From an uncultured Altererythrobacter sp. (GTDB taxonomy: Bacteria > Pseudomonadota > Alphaproteobacteria > Sphingomonadales > Sphingomonadaceae): 64,000 bases of DNA. The notes beneath the pieces are model-generated. The model ran no database searches and was not told where the DNA came from. It worked only from the letters and a program-made list of their open reading frames with translations. Within the stretch, counting starts at the first letter, position 1, and every line of letters begins with the position of its first letter. The stretch covers positions 52,410 through 116,409 of the forward strand of contig CAJXNC010000009.1 in assembly GCA_913056125.1 (NCBI GenBank), read 5' to 3'. Position numbers and translations under genes: made by a program. Positions 7,646 through 15,731 of this stretch are shown in pieces.

Positions 7646-8884
7646 CTAACCCCTCACACCTGACACACTGTCCTGATCCGAAAACTCCTCCGCCGCGTTT
7701 TCCTCCTCGTCCTCGTCCGTCCCGCGCAGCCACCACTCCGCCTCGCCCGCCTCGAAAGCGCGCACTTGCGCCTCCTCGACCTCGTCATAGGGTCGCAGCG
7801 CAGAATATGGCGGCGCATCCACCGGGCGCGCCTGTTCCATCGCCTCCACCCGCCGGAACCAGGGCGAGAGATATTCGCCGCGGATCCAGTGCGCGGGATC
7901 GGCCCGGTCCGCCAATTGCTCTTCGGTAAACTGGTCCGCGCGGCACGCTTCGGCCGCAGGGGAGCCGCAGGCCAGGCAGTCCTCCTCGCGCAGCTCGCAC
8001 GGAGACATACCGGGCAGGTCCTCGCCCGCTTCGAGCGCTGCCAGCGCGGAATCGAAGTCCCCTTCGCCAATGGCGGGAGCCTCCTCCCCCGCCAGGTCTT
8101 CAACTTTGCGGTCGAGCCGCGCGAGATGCGCCAGCAGCAGGCGGGAATCGAAGCGTCGCCGCGTGGCGACCTCCTCGCCATGGTAGAAGACGCTCTCCTC
8201 CACGCCCTCGAGCGCGCGCTCGGCCAGCACCTGTTCGGCATGGGCCCGGGCGAGCAGGATCGCGGCATCCCACAGGCGAGCGAAGTCCGGGAAGCGCCGC
8301 CGTGCGCGATAGGCCGAATTGGTCGAGACCCCGACCCGCGCGCAGGCCGAACGGACATTGCCATTGTGCGAGAGATGCTCGCAGAACTGCGCCTGCCGTT
8401 CGGGGGTGAGGTACGGATCGGGTCCGGGCCTCGCCCGCTCAGCAAAAGTGGGAACCGGTTTTGCGCCCGGAGTGGGCGACACAAGATCGCCATCGGTGAG
8501 GGATTGGCCCACCCCGCTGCGACTAGCCTCGCCTTCGGCTTGGGAAGTCTCGCTCCCCTCCCGCATGCGGGAGGGGCTGGGGGTGGGCACGAGACCACTC
8601 GCGCCCTCCACCTGCCCGTTCGCCTCGAGCGAAGTCGAGAGGCCGGACGGTCCCAACGTGTCTCGACTACGCTCGACACGAACGGAACTGTGGGGCACGA
8701 GACCGCTCGCGTCGTCCACCTCCCACCCCCGCCCCGCAGGATGGGCTAGTTCATACCCCCGCGCGGCCTGGTCACTCCCTTCATGCCGTTCGCCCCGAGC
8801 GTGTCGAGGGGGAACGGCGTCATCTGGCTCATCAGGAATATCCCCCGGAAGCGTGAAACGATCGATTTGCGGCTGGTGAGTCAT
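7646..8884 (-). CDS. Hypothetical protein with helix-turn-helix region and repeat-derived N-terminal segment
   Basis: A 412-residue protein of unknown function. The start at 8884 is supported by AAGGA eight bases upstream. Residues about 160-265 form the conserved-looking core: LTPERQAQFCEHLSHNGNVR, then a helix-turn-helix-like SACARVGVSTNSAYRARRRF and a charged helix; a CLACGSPAAEAC cysteine cluster lies further on, and the C-terminus is acidic. The HTH core reminds me of phage terminase small subunits but there is no phage context. The N-terminal 150 residues are low-complexity and encoded by palindromic and direct repeats at 8555-8818, which look like in-frame insertions; the ancestral protein was probably shorter. 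Confidence 0.6.
   Translation of the reverse strand: MTHQPQIDRFTLPGDIPDEPDDAVPPRHARGERHEGSDQAARGYELAHPAGRGWEVDDASGLVPHSSVRVERSRDTLGPSGLSTSLEANGQVEGASGLVPTPSPSRMREGSETSQAEGEASRSGVGQSLTDGDLVSPTPGAKPVPTFAERARPGPDPYLTPERQAQFCEHLSHNGNVRSACARVGVSTNSAYRARRRFPDFARLWDAAILLARAHAEQVLAERALEGVEESVFYHGEEVATRRRFDSRLLLAHLARLDRKVEDLAGEEAPAIGEGDFDSALAALEAGEDLPGMSPCELREEDCLACGSPAAEACRADQFTEEQLADRADPAHWIRGEYLSPWFRRVEAMEQARPVDAPPYSALRPYDEVEEAQVRAFEAGEAEWWLRGTDEDEEENAAEEFSDQDSVSGVRG
8555..8576. repeat. Perfect 22-base GC palindrome inside a coding region
   Basis: CCCCTCCCGCATGCGGGAGG plus GG, fully self-complementary, lying within the N-terminal coding part of the minus-strand hypothetical gene and followed by GCTGGGGGTGGGC. 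I recall palindromes of this kind scattered through many proteobacterial genomes. Confidence 0.7.
8585..8721. repeat. 29-base direct repeats flanking palindromic units, in frame
   Basis: Copies at 8585-8613 and 8693-8721 match at 26 of 29 positions and encode VEGASGLVP and VDDASGLVP on the minus strand. Between them lie two palindromic units: CTCGA-GCGAAG-TCGAG near 8633-8645, and CGTGTCTCGACTACGCTCGA plus CACG at 8657-8680. The layout resembles a mobile palindromic unit with duplicated flanks. Confidence 0.65.
8785..8818. repeat. Inverted repeat in coding region
   Basis: GCCGTTC at 8785-8791 pairs perfectly with GAACGGC at 8812-8818. The centre, CCCCGAGCGTGTCGAGGGGG-like, again contains a CGAGCGTGTCGAG unit, linking it to the palindromic units at 8633-8680. 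Confidence 0.55.
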
Positions 8885-8899
8885 AAAGCGTCCTTACGT

Positions 8900-8947
8900 G
8901 GTTCACAGAACCGCGCAGGGAGGCACATTTATGGGGATGTAGGACAG
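8900..8947. repeat. Copy 1 of a diverged direct repeat
   Basis: This segment, directly upstream of the minus-strand gene starting at 8884, is similar to 9329-9379, sharing GGTTC, GCAG-GAGGCA-ATTT, TGGGG and TGTAGGA in order. Roughly three quarters of positions match by eye. The similarity extends into the ATG at 8882-8884. Confidence 0.55.
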
Positions 8948-8967
8948 CGAAACACACTTCCCCGTCA

Positions 8968-9044
8968 CCCCGGCCGCCGAGCCGGGGTCCAGCTTCCTTG
9001 AAGCAGGGAGCCTGAGTAGCCTTGCCCCGGTTCAAGCCCGGGGC
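8968..9044. repeat. Two GC-rich palindromes
   Basis: CCCCGGC at 8968-8974 pairs with GCCGGGG at 8981-8987, and GCCCCGG at 9024-9030 pairs with CCGGGGC at 9038-9044. A small GCTTC/GAAGC hairpin lies between them. They sit in the non-coding space downstream of the 46-residue gene and upstream of the 412-residue gene, and resemble the palindromes at 10971 and 53763. Confidence 0.6.
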
Positions 9045-9055
9045 GACGACAAGTG

Positions 9056-9196
9056 TCAGTCCACGGCGAAGCGCCGCCGATGATCGGAGAACCGCTCCCC
9101 ATCCTTGCGTTCGGTGCGGTGCCCGTTGACCTTCCACGGCTTGCACAGCTTGCACCCGGCGCGGGCGTTGCGCGGGCGGTGACGTTTATGATGCAC
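9056..9196 (-). CDS. Small basic CxxC protein, 46 residues
   Basis: GTG start at 9196, preceded by AAAGG nine bases upstream; stop TGA at 9056-9058. The protein is strongly basic and contains NARAGCKLCKPWKVNGHRTE, a pattern I recall from short conserved hypothetical proteins in alphaproteobacteria. The CxxC pair may bind metal. Its start lies five bases after the stop of another tiny gene (9202-9315), suggesting translational coupling. Function is unknown. Confidence 0.6.
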   Translation of the reverse strand: MHHKRHRPRNARAGCKLCKPWKVNGHRTERKDGERFSDHRRRFAVD

Positions 9197-9201
9197 GGAA
9201 C

Positions 9202-9315
9202 TCAGCCTTTCTCTCCGCCGGCTGCTGGCGAAGCGGGCCGGTTAGGCGCGTCGAGCGAATTTGGCAAGCAAGGCATGGGAATTACGAAGCTGTCGGGTTG
9301 CAGTTTTTCGGACAT
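9202..9315 (-). CDS. Very small ORF of 37 residues upstream of the CxxC protein
   Basis: ATG at 9315 with GCGAGG seven bases upstream, stop at 9202-9204, ending in PAAGGEKG. Its end encodes the ribosome binding site of the following 46-residue gene. The region around its start (9313-9379) is a diverged copy of the start region of the 412-residue gene, and the first residues are alike (MSEKLQPDSFVIP against MTHQPQIDRFTLP). It could be a leader peptide, a decayed copy, or a real small protein; I cannot decide. Confidence 0.4.
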   Translation of the reverse strand: MSEKLQPDSFVIPMPCLPNSLDAPNRPASPAAGGEKG

Positions 9316-9328
9316 AAAGGCCTCGCTT

Positions 9329-9379
9329 GGTTCTAGGCAAAGCCCGCAGCGAGGCAGATTTCTGGGGGGTGTAGGAAAG
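9329..9379. repeat. Copy 2 of a diverged direct repeat
   Basis: Partner of 8900-8947. It lies just upstream of the 37-residue minus-strand ORF, as copy 1 lies upstream of the 412-residue gene, so the duplicated unit looks like a promoter/leader plus start codon. Confidence 0.55.
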
Positions 9380-9401
9380 GGTGGATCGAAAGCTAATCTT
9401 C

Positions 9402-9932
9402 TCAGCCGTCTGGCGCTTTTCTCTCTGCAGAAGTGGCTTTGTCGTCCAACAGAGTAAGTAGATTTGTGAAATTGACGATGCCCCAACACTCTCTAATAGT
9501 CATAGAAATTAATACATACATCCAAAAACTTGAAAGCAAACGCGAAAATTCACGATTCCAAATCTCAAATTTTAATCCGCCGGAAGCCATTATTGCAATG
9601 TAAACAACGCAACAAAACAGTATAAGAATGGCCATCTGAAAACCATACACGTAATCTGATAATGGGTTTTGCTCGGAAATTATCCTTTCTCGAAACTCTC
9701 TATTGTTTAAGATTGTGGATGCACGAGCAGTCCAGGCAAATGCCATGCCTGCCAGAATCGATGCAGCGGGAAAGAGCGCTCTCTGAGCAAAGCTGAATCC
9801 ATCTACAGAAAGACCGAAGACCAGCAAAAGTGCGATGGTTAGATCAAGCAAGACCCACTTTGACAACAACAAGCGATAGCCGATCTTCCGGCCAGACTTA
9901 GCGCGAAACCAAGGCCAGAACTCTTCAATCAT
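9402..9932 (-). CDS. Four-helix membrane protein of unknown function
   Basis: A 176-residue protein with four probable transmembrane helices: LLDLTIALLLVFGLSV, FPAASILAGMAFAW, MAILILFCCVVYIAIM and SFWMYVLISMTIRECWG. A charged loop (NNREFRERIISEQNPLSDY) separates helices 2 and 3, and the tail is hydrophilic. The start at 9932 overlaps the stop of the upstream gene by eight bases; an ATG at 9974 is the alternative. The gene is far more AT-rich than its neighbours, with codon use to match, indicating transfer. No family was recognised. With the upstream gene it forms a two-gene cassette. Confidence 0.7.
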   Translation of the reverse strand: MIEEFWPWFRAKSGRKIGYRLLLSKWVLLDLTIALLLVFGLSVDGFSFAQRALFPAASILAGMAFAWTARASTILNNREFRERIISEQNPLSDYVYGFQMAILILFCCVVYIAIMASGGLKFEIWNREFSRLLSSFWMYVLISMTIRECWGIVNFTNLLTLLDDKATSAERKAPDG

Positions 9933-10773
9933 CTGTCGGGTGTCGTAAGCGCTTGTACGCGGATCGTAGCGCATCAAGCATTCGAACTTTCAGGCCATCC
10001 AAACCATCGGGAAGGTTCAGCTTCTCCAGTAGCGGCGTCCCTCTGAGATAAATCGTACGTCCTTTAGAATGGCCCTTGTCCACGACCGTCGCACTGGCAG
10101 GATCTCCGACTGATGCAGCACTGCGAGCCATTTCCTCGACTACATCCTTGCTCAAGTCATTTCCGCGAGTTTCCACGGTCGTCTTATCACCGCGAATGAC
10201 CTCGTTGTACTGCTCGGCAGGTTCATGGATCAGTTTGTACACATCGTGTGGATTTTCAAACTCTGCAACAAACTGAAATCGAGTAACGCGATCTGCGTTG
10301 TGAATTTGTTCAATGAATCCTTCTGGATCGCGCAATTCGTCCACCACAATCCGAAAACCAGCCTTCTGCGCGAAACTTGGATTGTTCAGGAGTTTCTGCA
10401 ATTTGCTGGCTACCTCGGGCGCCTTGGCGGTCACCGATGATTTCTTTTCAATCACGCAAACTTGAATACGGGGATCGAAAACACCGTGGGCGTACGGCGC
10501 ACGCTCACCTTCTGCCTCATAGAAGCGCTGACGCTGATCGTCGTATTGCGGCGTCGTTACCGACTGCACCCGACCAATCTGAAATGCGATTGCGTCTTCC
10601 GCAAACGACTCAGTCGCGGCAATGTGCCATTCACTACCGCCGCCAACCTCGGCGGCCGGATGAGCCCGAAAAGCATCAGAGATCACTTCATCTGCCCTTC
10701 GATCTTCAGCGAACAAATCTGACTGAACGACATCTTCGCAGCGAATTCGAAGTACATGCAGCCACTTTTCCAT
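9925..10773 (-). CDS. Soluble hypothetical protein of an AT-rich two-gene cassette
   Basis: A 282-residue protein without signal peptide or membrane helix. The start at 10773 is supported by AAAGGGGG six bases upstream; a longer in-frame start at 10842 lacks one. The N-terminal half has alternating strand-like stretches (EKWLHVLRIRCEDV, HGVFDPRIQVCVIEKKS), the middle is rich in FxxEF and charged helices (KLQKLLNNPSFAQKAGFRIV), and the C-terminus has GRTIYLRGTPLLEKLNLPDG followed by a basic helix. I do not recognise the family. It overlaps the downstream membrane-protein gene by eight bases. Low GC relative to the flanks suggests horizontal acquisition; a defence or toxin-type role is only a hypothesis. 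Confidence 0.7.
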   Translation of the reverse strand: MEKWLHVLRIRCEDVVQSDLFAEDRRADEVISDAFRAHPAAEVGGGSEWHIAATESFAEDAIAFQIGRVQSVTTPQYDDQRQRFYEAEGERAPYAHGVFDPRIQVCVIEKKSSVTAKAPEVASKLQKLLNNPSFAQKAGFRIVVDELRDPEGFIEQIHNADRVTRFQFVAEFENPHDVYKLIHEPAEQYNEVIRGDKTTVETRGNDLSKDVVEEMARSAASVGDPASATVVDKGHSKGRTIYLRGTPLLEKLNLPDGLDGLKVRMLDALRSAYKRLRHPTDD

Positions 10774-10970
10774 TTTGCCCCCTTTCGACCTCCAGAAACC
10801 AGTATTGACTTCGAATGGACATAAAGTCGAACAGAACTTCAAATGAGCAATTGCAAGCGGTTACAACTTAGTTTGAGACACATCCCTACTGTGAGAATGC
10901 CAGCCACCTAGCTTCGCGCCTTGCCGCCTTTGCGTAATCCAATCTCCCACCTGCACCATAGAAAGCCCAA

Positions 10971-10989
10971 CCCCGGATCAAGTCCGGGG
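10971..10989. repeat. CCGGATCAAGTCCGG palindrome in a 307-base gap
   Basis: CCCCGGA at 10971-10977 pairs with TCCGGGG at 10983-10989 around the loop TCAAG. The same core recurs at 53763-53781. The rest of the gap 10774-11080 starts AT-rich, presumably holding the promoter of the two-gene cassette on the minus strand and of the glyoxalase-fold gene on the plus strand, but I could not assign either confidently. Confidence 0.65.
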
Positions 10990-11080
10990 GTGACGCTACC
11001 CCCCTACCCTTCCCCCCGCCCCGGCGTTAAGCTCTCCCCCAATGCGCGGCGTCAGACCGCGCGAGGGATTGGAGAGCCTC

Positions 11081-11593
11081 ATGTCCAGGACAAGCATTTA
11101 CACCGCCGCGCTGGCCGCGCTGGCCCTGATCGGCAACGCGCCGGCCATGGCACAGGACACGGAGGCAAGCGCGGACGGCCCCGGCTTCACCATCGCCGCG
11201 CATCATGTCGGCATCAGCGTGCCCGATCTCGACGCCTCGATCGAATGGTATCACCGCATGCTGGGCTTCGAGCTGGTGCGCAAGATGTCCAAGCCCGAGG
11301 ACCCGGAGATGGACTTCGCGCTGATCACCAATGGCAGCTTCAATATCGAGCTGTTCGCCGTGGTCGAGGACCGCCCCATGCCCGATTACCGCTTCGACCC
11401 CACGGCGGACCTCTATGTCCACGGGGTCAAGCATCTCGCCTTCGAGGTGGATGACGCCGTCGCCGCGGCCGAGGAGCTTGCGGCCAAGGGCGCCACCGTG
11501 CTGCTGGGCCCGGTGGTGACCGAGCGCACGACATATGTCTTCATCGCCGACAATGCGGGCAATCCGTTCGAGCTGATCGAGTTCAAGGAATAG
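11081..11593 (+). CDS. Secreted VOC (glyoxalase-fold) protein
   Basis: A 170-residue protein with a signal peptide (residues 1-25, ending APAMA-Q) followed by one vicinal-oxygen-chelate domain: AAHHVGISVPDLDASIEWYHRMLGF at its start, VKHLAFEVDD in the middle and FIADNAGNPFELIEF at the end. His, and Glu near the C-terminus, are in the positions used for metal binding in the family. The start at 11081 follows GGAGAG. An exported VOC protein is less usual than the cytosolic forms. Substrate is unknown. Confidence 0.82.
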   Translation: MSRTSIYTAALAALALIGNAPAMAQDTEASADGPGFTIAAHHVGISVPDLDASIEWYHRMLGFELVRKMSKPEDPEMDFALITNGSFNIELFAVVEDRPMPDYRFDPTADLYVHGVKHLAFEVDDAVAAAEELAAKGATVLLGPVVTERTTYVFIADNAGNPFELIEFKE

Positions 11594-11615
11594 GCTTGCC
11601 CCACTCCCCCACGCC

Positions 11616-12683
11616 CTAATCCAGCCAGGTGATCACGCGCCTGCCTTCATAGGCCGCGCCGATCCGCGCCACCTCGCCCACGCCCAGCCGCACGGGTTCG
11701 TCCAGCGGCGCGAGGGTCAGTCCATTGAAGCTCCGCGCGCCCGCTTCGGGCCTTGCCTCCAGCACGCGCTCGTCATCCAGCTCCAGCCTGATCCAGCGGG
11801 CGATGCAATGCGCCTCCCCATCCGCCAGCGCCTCCACCCGCGCCTCGCTGCGGTCCTTGGGCGGGAAGGTTTCTTGCGCAAAGTCGAAGCGGAACAGCTG
11901 CGCCGCGCCGGTCAACAGGGCCAACTCGCTCGTCCCCACGCGCCGCTGATAGGTGGGGATGACATCGGCAAAGGGGGTGAGGTCGAAGCCCGCCGCGCTC
12001 TCCACCGCGCCGCAGCGGTCATAATCGCTCCAGCTGGCCAGCGCCGCATGCAGGCTGGCCGCGCGCGGCATGCAGGGGGCGCCCGGTGCCAGCAGGCGCG
12101 CGCGGGCATCGGCAATGGCGGGGAGCGGATCGAAGCCGAGAAGCGTATCGGCAAAAATATCGCAGACGAGCATGTCCGCCTTGCGCGGCAGGTGCTCGCC
12201 AACCTGCAAGTGGCGCGAATGGGCGGTGATCACGCTGATGCGATCCGCCAGGCCGTTGGCAGTGGCGATCTCGCGCGCGAATTCGGCCGCGACCGCGCTG
12301 GTCTCGCAGGTCACCACCTGCGCGCCGGCGCGGGCCGCCATCAGCGCCAGCATCCCTGCCCCCGTGCCGATCTCCAGCACCAGCATGCCGGGACGGATCG
12401 CCGAACGCAGCGCCGCATCCCAGGCTGCATTGCGACGCGTGTCGTTCATCATCGCGGCGTGATAGCCGGGCAGGAGCGAGGAGAGCATGTGCCGCGCCCG
12501 CATGCGCAATTCGGCATCCTCGGGCGCGGCGGCCAGCGCCTTGCGCGCCAATTGCATCGCGCGGAGGGGCGCGTCCATCCCCGCCACCGCTTCGGCCAGG
12601 CCGAGCAATTTTGCCGGATAGTCCGGCGCGCCGTGCAGCTTCGCCTCGAATGCGGCGATGAAGCCCTCGACGTCGCGCGCCAT
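11616..12683 (-). CDS. PRMT7-like class I SAM-dependent methyltransferase
   Basis: A 355-residue protein. The N-terminal 75 residues are helical and TPR-like. The methyltransferase core has motif I VLEIGTGAGMLALMAARAG, the post-I acidic residue in VVTCETS, and VCDIFADTLLGFDPLP, which aligns with the SE-IFD loop of protein arginine methyltransferase 7. The C-terminal part resembles the PRMT beta-barrel. Whether it methylates arginine in bacteria is not known to me. Its ATG overlaps the uvrA stop by one base (TGATG), so it is translated from the uvrA message and may be SOS-induced with it. Confidence 0.7.
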   Translation of the reverse strand: MARDVEGFIAAFEAKLHGAPDYPAKLLGLAEAVAGMDAPLRAMQLARKALAAAPEDAELRMRARHMLSSLLPGYHAAMMNDTRRNAAWDAALRSAIRPGMLVLEIGTGAGMLALMAARAGAQVVTCETSAVAAEFAREIATANGLADRISVITAHSRHLQVGEHLPRKADMLVCDIFADTLLGFDPLPAIADARARLLAPGAPCMPRAASLHAALASWSDYDRCGAVESAAGFDLTPFADVIPTYQRRVGTSELALLTGAAQLFRFDFAQETFPPKDRSEARVEALADGEAHCIARWIRLELDDERVLEARPEAGARSFNGLTLAPLDEPVRLGVGEVARIGAAYEGRRVITWLD

Positions 12684-15595
12684 CAGCCCGCTTCTTGCAT
12701 CCGCTTGAGCATTGGCCTCAGATATTGCCCGGTATAGCTGGCTTGCGTCTTGGCGACGTCCTCCGGCGTGCCCTCGGCCACGATCTCCCCGCCGCGCACA
12801 CCGCCATCGGGCCCAAGGTCGAGGATCCAGTCCGCCGTCTTGATCACGTCCAGATTGTGCTCGATCACCACCACCGAATTGCCCTGGTCGACCAGCCGGT
12901 GCAGCACTTCGAGGAGCTTGCGGACATCCTCGAAATGCAAGCCCGTGGTCGGCTCATCCAGGATGTAGAGCGTCTGCCCGGTGCTGCGCTTGCTGAGCTC
13001 CTTGGCGAGCTTCACCCGCTGCGCCTCACCGCCTGACAGCGTGGTCGCCTGCTGGCCCACCTTGACATAGCCGAGCCCGACCTCGTTCAGCATATGCATC
13101 TTGTCGCGGATCGGCGGGACGGCCTTGAAGAACTCCTCCGCATCCTCGATCGTCATGTCGAGCACGTCGGCAATCGAGTGCCCCTTGAACTTCACCTCGA
13201 GCGTTTCGCGATTGTAGCGCTTGCCGTGGCATTCCTCGCAGGTGACGTAGACATCGGGCAGGAAGTGCATCTCGATCTTGATCAGCCCGTCGCCCTGGCA
13301 CGCCTCGCACCGGCCACCCTTGACGTTGAACGAAAAGCGCCCGGGCTTGTAGCCGCGCGCCTGCGCCTCGGGCAGGCCGGCGAACCAGTCACGGATCTGG
13401 GTGAAGGCGCCGGTATAGGTGGCCGGGTTGGAGCGCGGTGTGCGGCCGATGGGCGACTGGTCGATCTCGATCACCTTGTCGCAATATTCGAGGCCGGTGA
13501 CCTTCTCATGCGGGCCGGCGACCACGCGGGCATTGTTGAGTGCGCGGGCGCTGGCGGCATAGAGTGTGTCGATGGTGAAGCTGGACTTGCCGCTGCCCGA
13601 GACGCCGGTGATGCAACAAAAGGTGCCGAGCGGGATCGCGCCGGTGACGTTGCGGAGGTTGTTGGCCGTGGCGCCGTGCACGGCCAGCTTCTTGCCATTG
13701 CCCTTGCGGCGCTTGGCCGGAACCGCGATTTCGCGCGTGCCGTTGAGATAGGCCGCGGTGAGGCTCTTCTTCGATTTGAGGATCTGCTTGAGCGTGCCCT
13801 GCGCCACCACTTCGCCGCCATGCACGCCCGCGCCGGGGCCAAGGTCGACAATATGGTCGGCGCTGCGGATCGCATCCTCGTCATGCTCGACCACGATCAC
13901 CGTATTGCCGAGGTCGCGCAGCCGCTTGAGCGTTTCCAGCAGGCGATCATTATCGCGCTGGTGCAGGCCGATCGAAGGCTCGTCGAGCACGTAGAGCACG
14001 CCGGAAAGCCCGCTGCCGATCTGGCTGGCGAGGCGGATGCGCTGGCTCTCCCCGCCGCTCAGTGTTCCGGAAGTGCGGTCGAGATTGAGGTAGTCGAGCC
14101 CGACATTGTTGAGGAAGCCCAAGCGCTCGACGATCTCCTTGAGGATGGCCTTGGCGATTTGGTTCTGCGTCTCGGAAAGTTGCGAAGGAAGTGCGGTAAA
14201 CCACTCCAATGCATCGGAAACCGAGTAGCGCGTCGGCGTAGAGATATCGGTATCGGCAATCTTCACCGCCAGCGCCTTTTCATTGAGGCGCGCGCCGTGG
14301 CAGGTCTCGCAAGGCTGAGCGGTCTGGAACTTGGACAGCTCTTCGCGCATCCACGCGCTGTCTGTCTGCAGCAGGCGGCGGTTGAGATTGCCGATCACCC
14401 CTTCGAAGGGCTTGGTGACGGTATATTCCTTGCGCCCATCCTTGAAGGTGAGCTCCACCGGATAGCCTTGCGTACCGAACAGGATGATGTCGCGCTGGTC
14501 CTGCTCGAGCTGGTTCCACGGCGTTTCGAGATCGAAGCCGTAAGCCTTGGCGAGACTGGTGAGCACCTGCATGTAATAGGGCGATGGCGGGTTGGACTTG
14601 GCCCAGGGCACCACTGCGCCCTTCTTCAGCGTCAGCTCCTCATTCGGCACGACCAGCTGCGGATCGAACAGTTGCTTCTCGCCAATCCCGTCGCAAGTCG
14701 GGCAGGCACCCTGCGGCGCGTTGAAGCTGAACAGGCGCGGCTCGACTTCCTCGATGGTGAAGCCGGAGACCGGACAGGCAAACTTCTCCGAAAAGACGAT
14801 GCGGTTGGCGGGGATGCCCGCGCCCTTCATCGCGCCTCCCGATGCCTCCTCATCCTCGCGGCCCGGCACTACGCCGTCCGCCAGGTCGACATAAGCCAGC
14901 CCCTCGGCCAGCTTGAGCGCGGTCTCAAAAGAGTCGGCCAGCCGCGTCTCGATCCCCTCCTTCACCGCCAGGCGATCGACCACCACTTCGATGTCGTGCT
15001 TGAACTTCTTGTCGAGCGCGGGCGCATCCTCGATCCCGTACATCTCGCCATCCACCCGCACACGGGTGAAGCCGGCCTTCTGCCACTCGGCCAGCTCCTT
15101 GCGGTATTCGCCCTTGCGACCGCGCACCACGGGCGCGAGCAGGTACAGCCGCGTGCCTTCGGGCAAAGCCATCACCCGGTCGACCATGTTGGAGACGGTC
15201 TGCGCTTCGATCGGCAGGCCAGTGGCGGGCGAGTATGGCACGCCCACGCGCGCCCAGAGCAGGCGCATATAGTCGTAGATCTCGGTGACGGTGGCGACGG
15301 TCGAGCGCGGATTGCGGCTGGTGGTCTTCTGCTCGATCGAGATGGCGGGGCTGAGCCCGTCGATATGCTCGACATCGGGCTTCTGCATCATTTCGAGGAA
15401 TTGCCGCGCATAGGCGCTCAGGCTCTCGACATAGCGCCGCTGCCCCTCGGCATAGATCGTGTCGAAGGCCAGCGAGCTCTTGCCGCTGCCCGAGAGGCCT
15501 GTGATGACGATCAGGCTATCGCGCGGCAGGTCGATATCGACGCCCTTGAGATTGTGCTCGCGCGCGCCGCGTACGGAAATTGTGGTGAGAGCCAT
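12683..15595 (-). CDS. uvrA: Excinuclease ABC subunit A
   Basis: DNA damage recognition ATPase of nucleotide excision repair, 970 residues. The start at 15595 gives the standard [20 protein letters not shown]; the longer frame adds 21 atypical residues. Visible are the first Walker A ([20 protein letters not shown]), the ABC signature LSGGESQRI, the second Walker A ([13 protein letters not shown]), a second LSGGEAQR, and the zinc-binding CxxC pairs [16 protein letters not shown] and the pair CEAC/CEEC. The upstream region has a LexA operator. A PRMT7-like gene overlaps its stop codon. Confidence 0.97.
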   Translation of the reverse strand: MALTTISVRGAREHNLKGVDIDLPRDSLIVITGLSGSGKSSLAFDTIYAEGQRRYVESLSAYARQFLEMMQKPDVEHIDGLSPAISIEQKTTSRNPRSTVATVTEIYDYMRLLWARVGVPYSPATGLPIEAQTVSNMVDRVMALPEGTRLYLLAPVVRGRKGEYRKELAEWQKAGFTRVRVDGEMYGIEDAPALDKKFKHDIEVVVDRLAVKEGIETRLADSFETALKLAEGLAYVDLADGVVPGREDEEASGGAMKGAGIPANRIVFSEKFACPVSGFTIEEVEPRLFSFNAPQGACPTCDGIGEKQLFDPQLVVPNEELTLKKGAVVPWAKSNPPSPYYMQVLTSLAKAYGFDLETPWNQLEQDQRDIILFGTQGYPVELTFKDGRKEYTVTKPFEGVIGNLNRRLLQTDSAWMREELSKFQTAQPCETCHGARLNEKALAVKIADTDISTPTRYSVSDALEWFTALPSQLSETQNQIAKAILKEIVERLGFLNNVGLDYLNLDRTSGTLSGGESQRIRLASQIGSGLSGVLYVLDEPSIGLHQRDNDRLLETLKRLRDLGNTVIVVEHDEDAIRSADHIVDLGPGAGVHGGEVVAQGTLKQILKSKKSLTAAYLNGTREIAVPAKRRKGNGKKLAVHGATANNLRNVTGAIPLGTFCCITGVSGSGKSSFTIDTLYAASARALNNARVVAGPHEKVTGLEYCDKVIEIDQSPIGRTPRSNPATYTGAFTQIRDWFAGLPEAQARGYKPGRFSFNVKGGRCEACQGDGLIKIEMHFLPDVYVTCEECHGKRYNRETLEVKFKGHSIADVLDMTIEDAEEFFKAVPPIRDKMHMLNEVGLGYVKVGQQATTLSGGEAQRVKLAKELSKRSTGQTLYILDEPTTGLHFEDVRKLLEVLHRLVDQGNSVVVIEHNLDVIKTADWILDLGPDGGVRGGEIVAEGTPEDVAKTQASYTGQYLRPMLKRMQEAG

Positions 15596-15666
15596 AGGGG
15601 TCCCGATTTGGTGTGTTCGCGAGCAAGAGTCCAGTGGACCTTTGGCGAGGGTCGCCAATGGTGTTT

Positions 15667-15681
15667 GTTCACCAAATGTTC
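15667..15681 (-). promoter_or_regulatory. LexA (SOS) box of uvrA
   Basis: GTTC-ACCAAAT-GTTC on the plus strand (GAAC-N7-GAAC on the coding strand), exactly the direct-repeat operator recognised by alphaproteobacterial LexA. It lies 72 bases before the uvrA start. Confidence 0.85.
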
Positions 15682-15692
15682 GATGGCGTCAA
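15670..15692 (-). promoter_or_regulatory. Probable uvrA promoter, -35 element and spacer
   Basis: TTGACG on the minus strand (plus positions 15687-15692) is a good -35 hexamer. The LexA box lies in the following spacer, so bound LexA would cover the promoter. The -10 hexamer is not clear. Confidence 0.45.
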
Positions 15693-15731
15693 GGGAGTGC
15701 TATGCTTCCTCCCCATGCCCCCCTAGTCGAC

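Noticed and set aside
9053..9457. 134-codon plus-strand frame
   Set aside because: It is antisense to two tiny minus-strand ORFs that have ribosome binding sites, and its own start lacks one.
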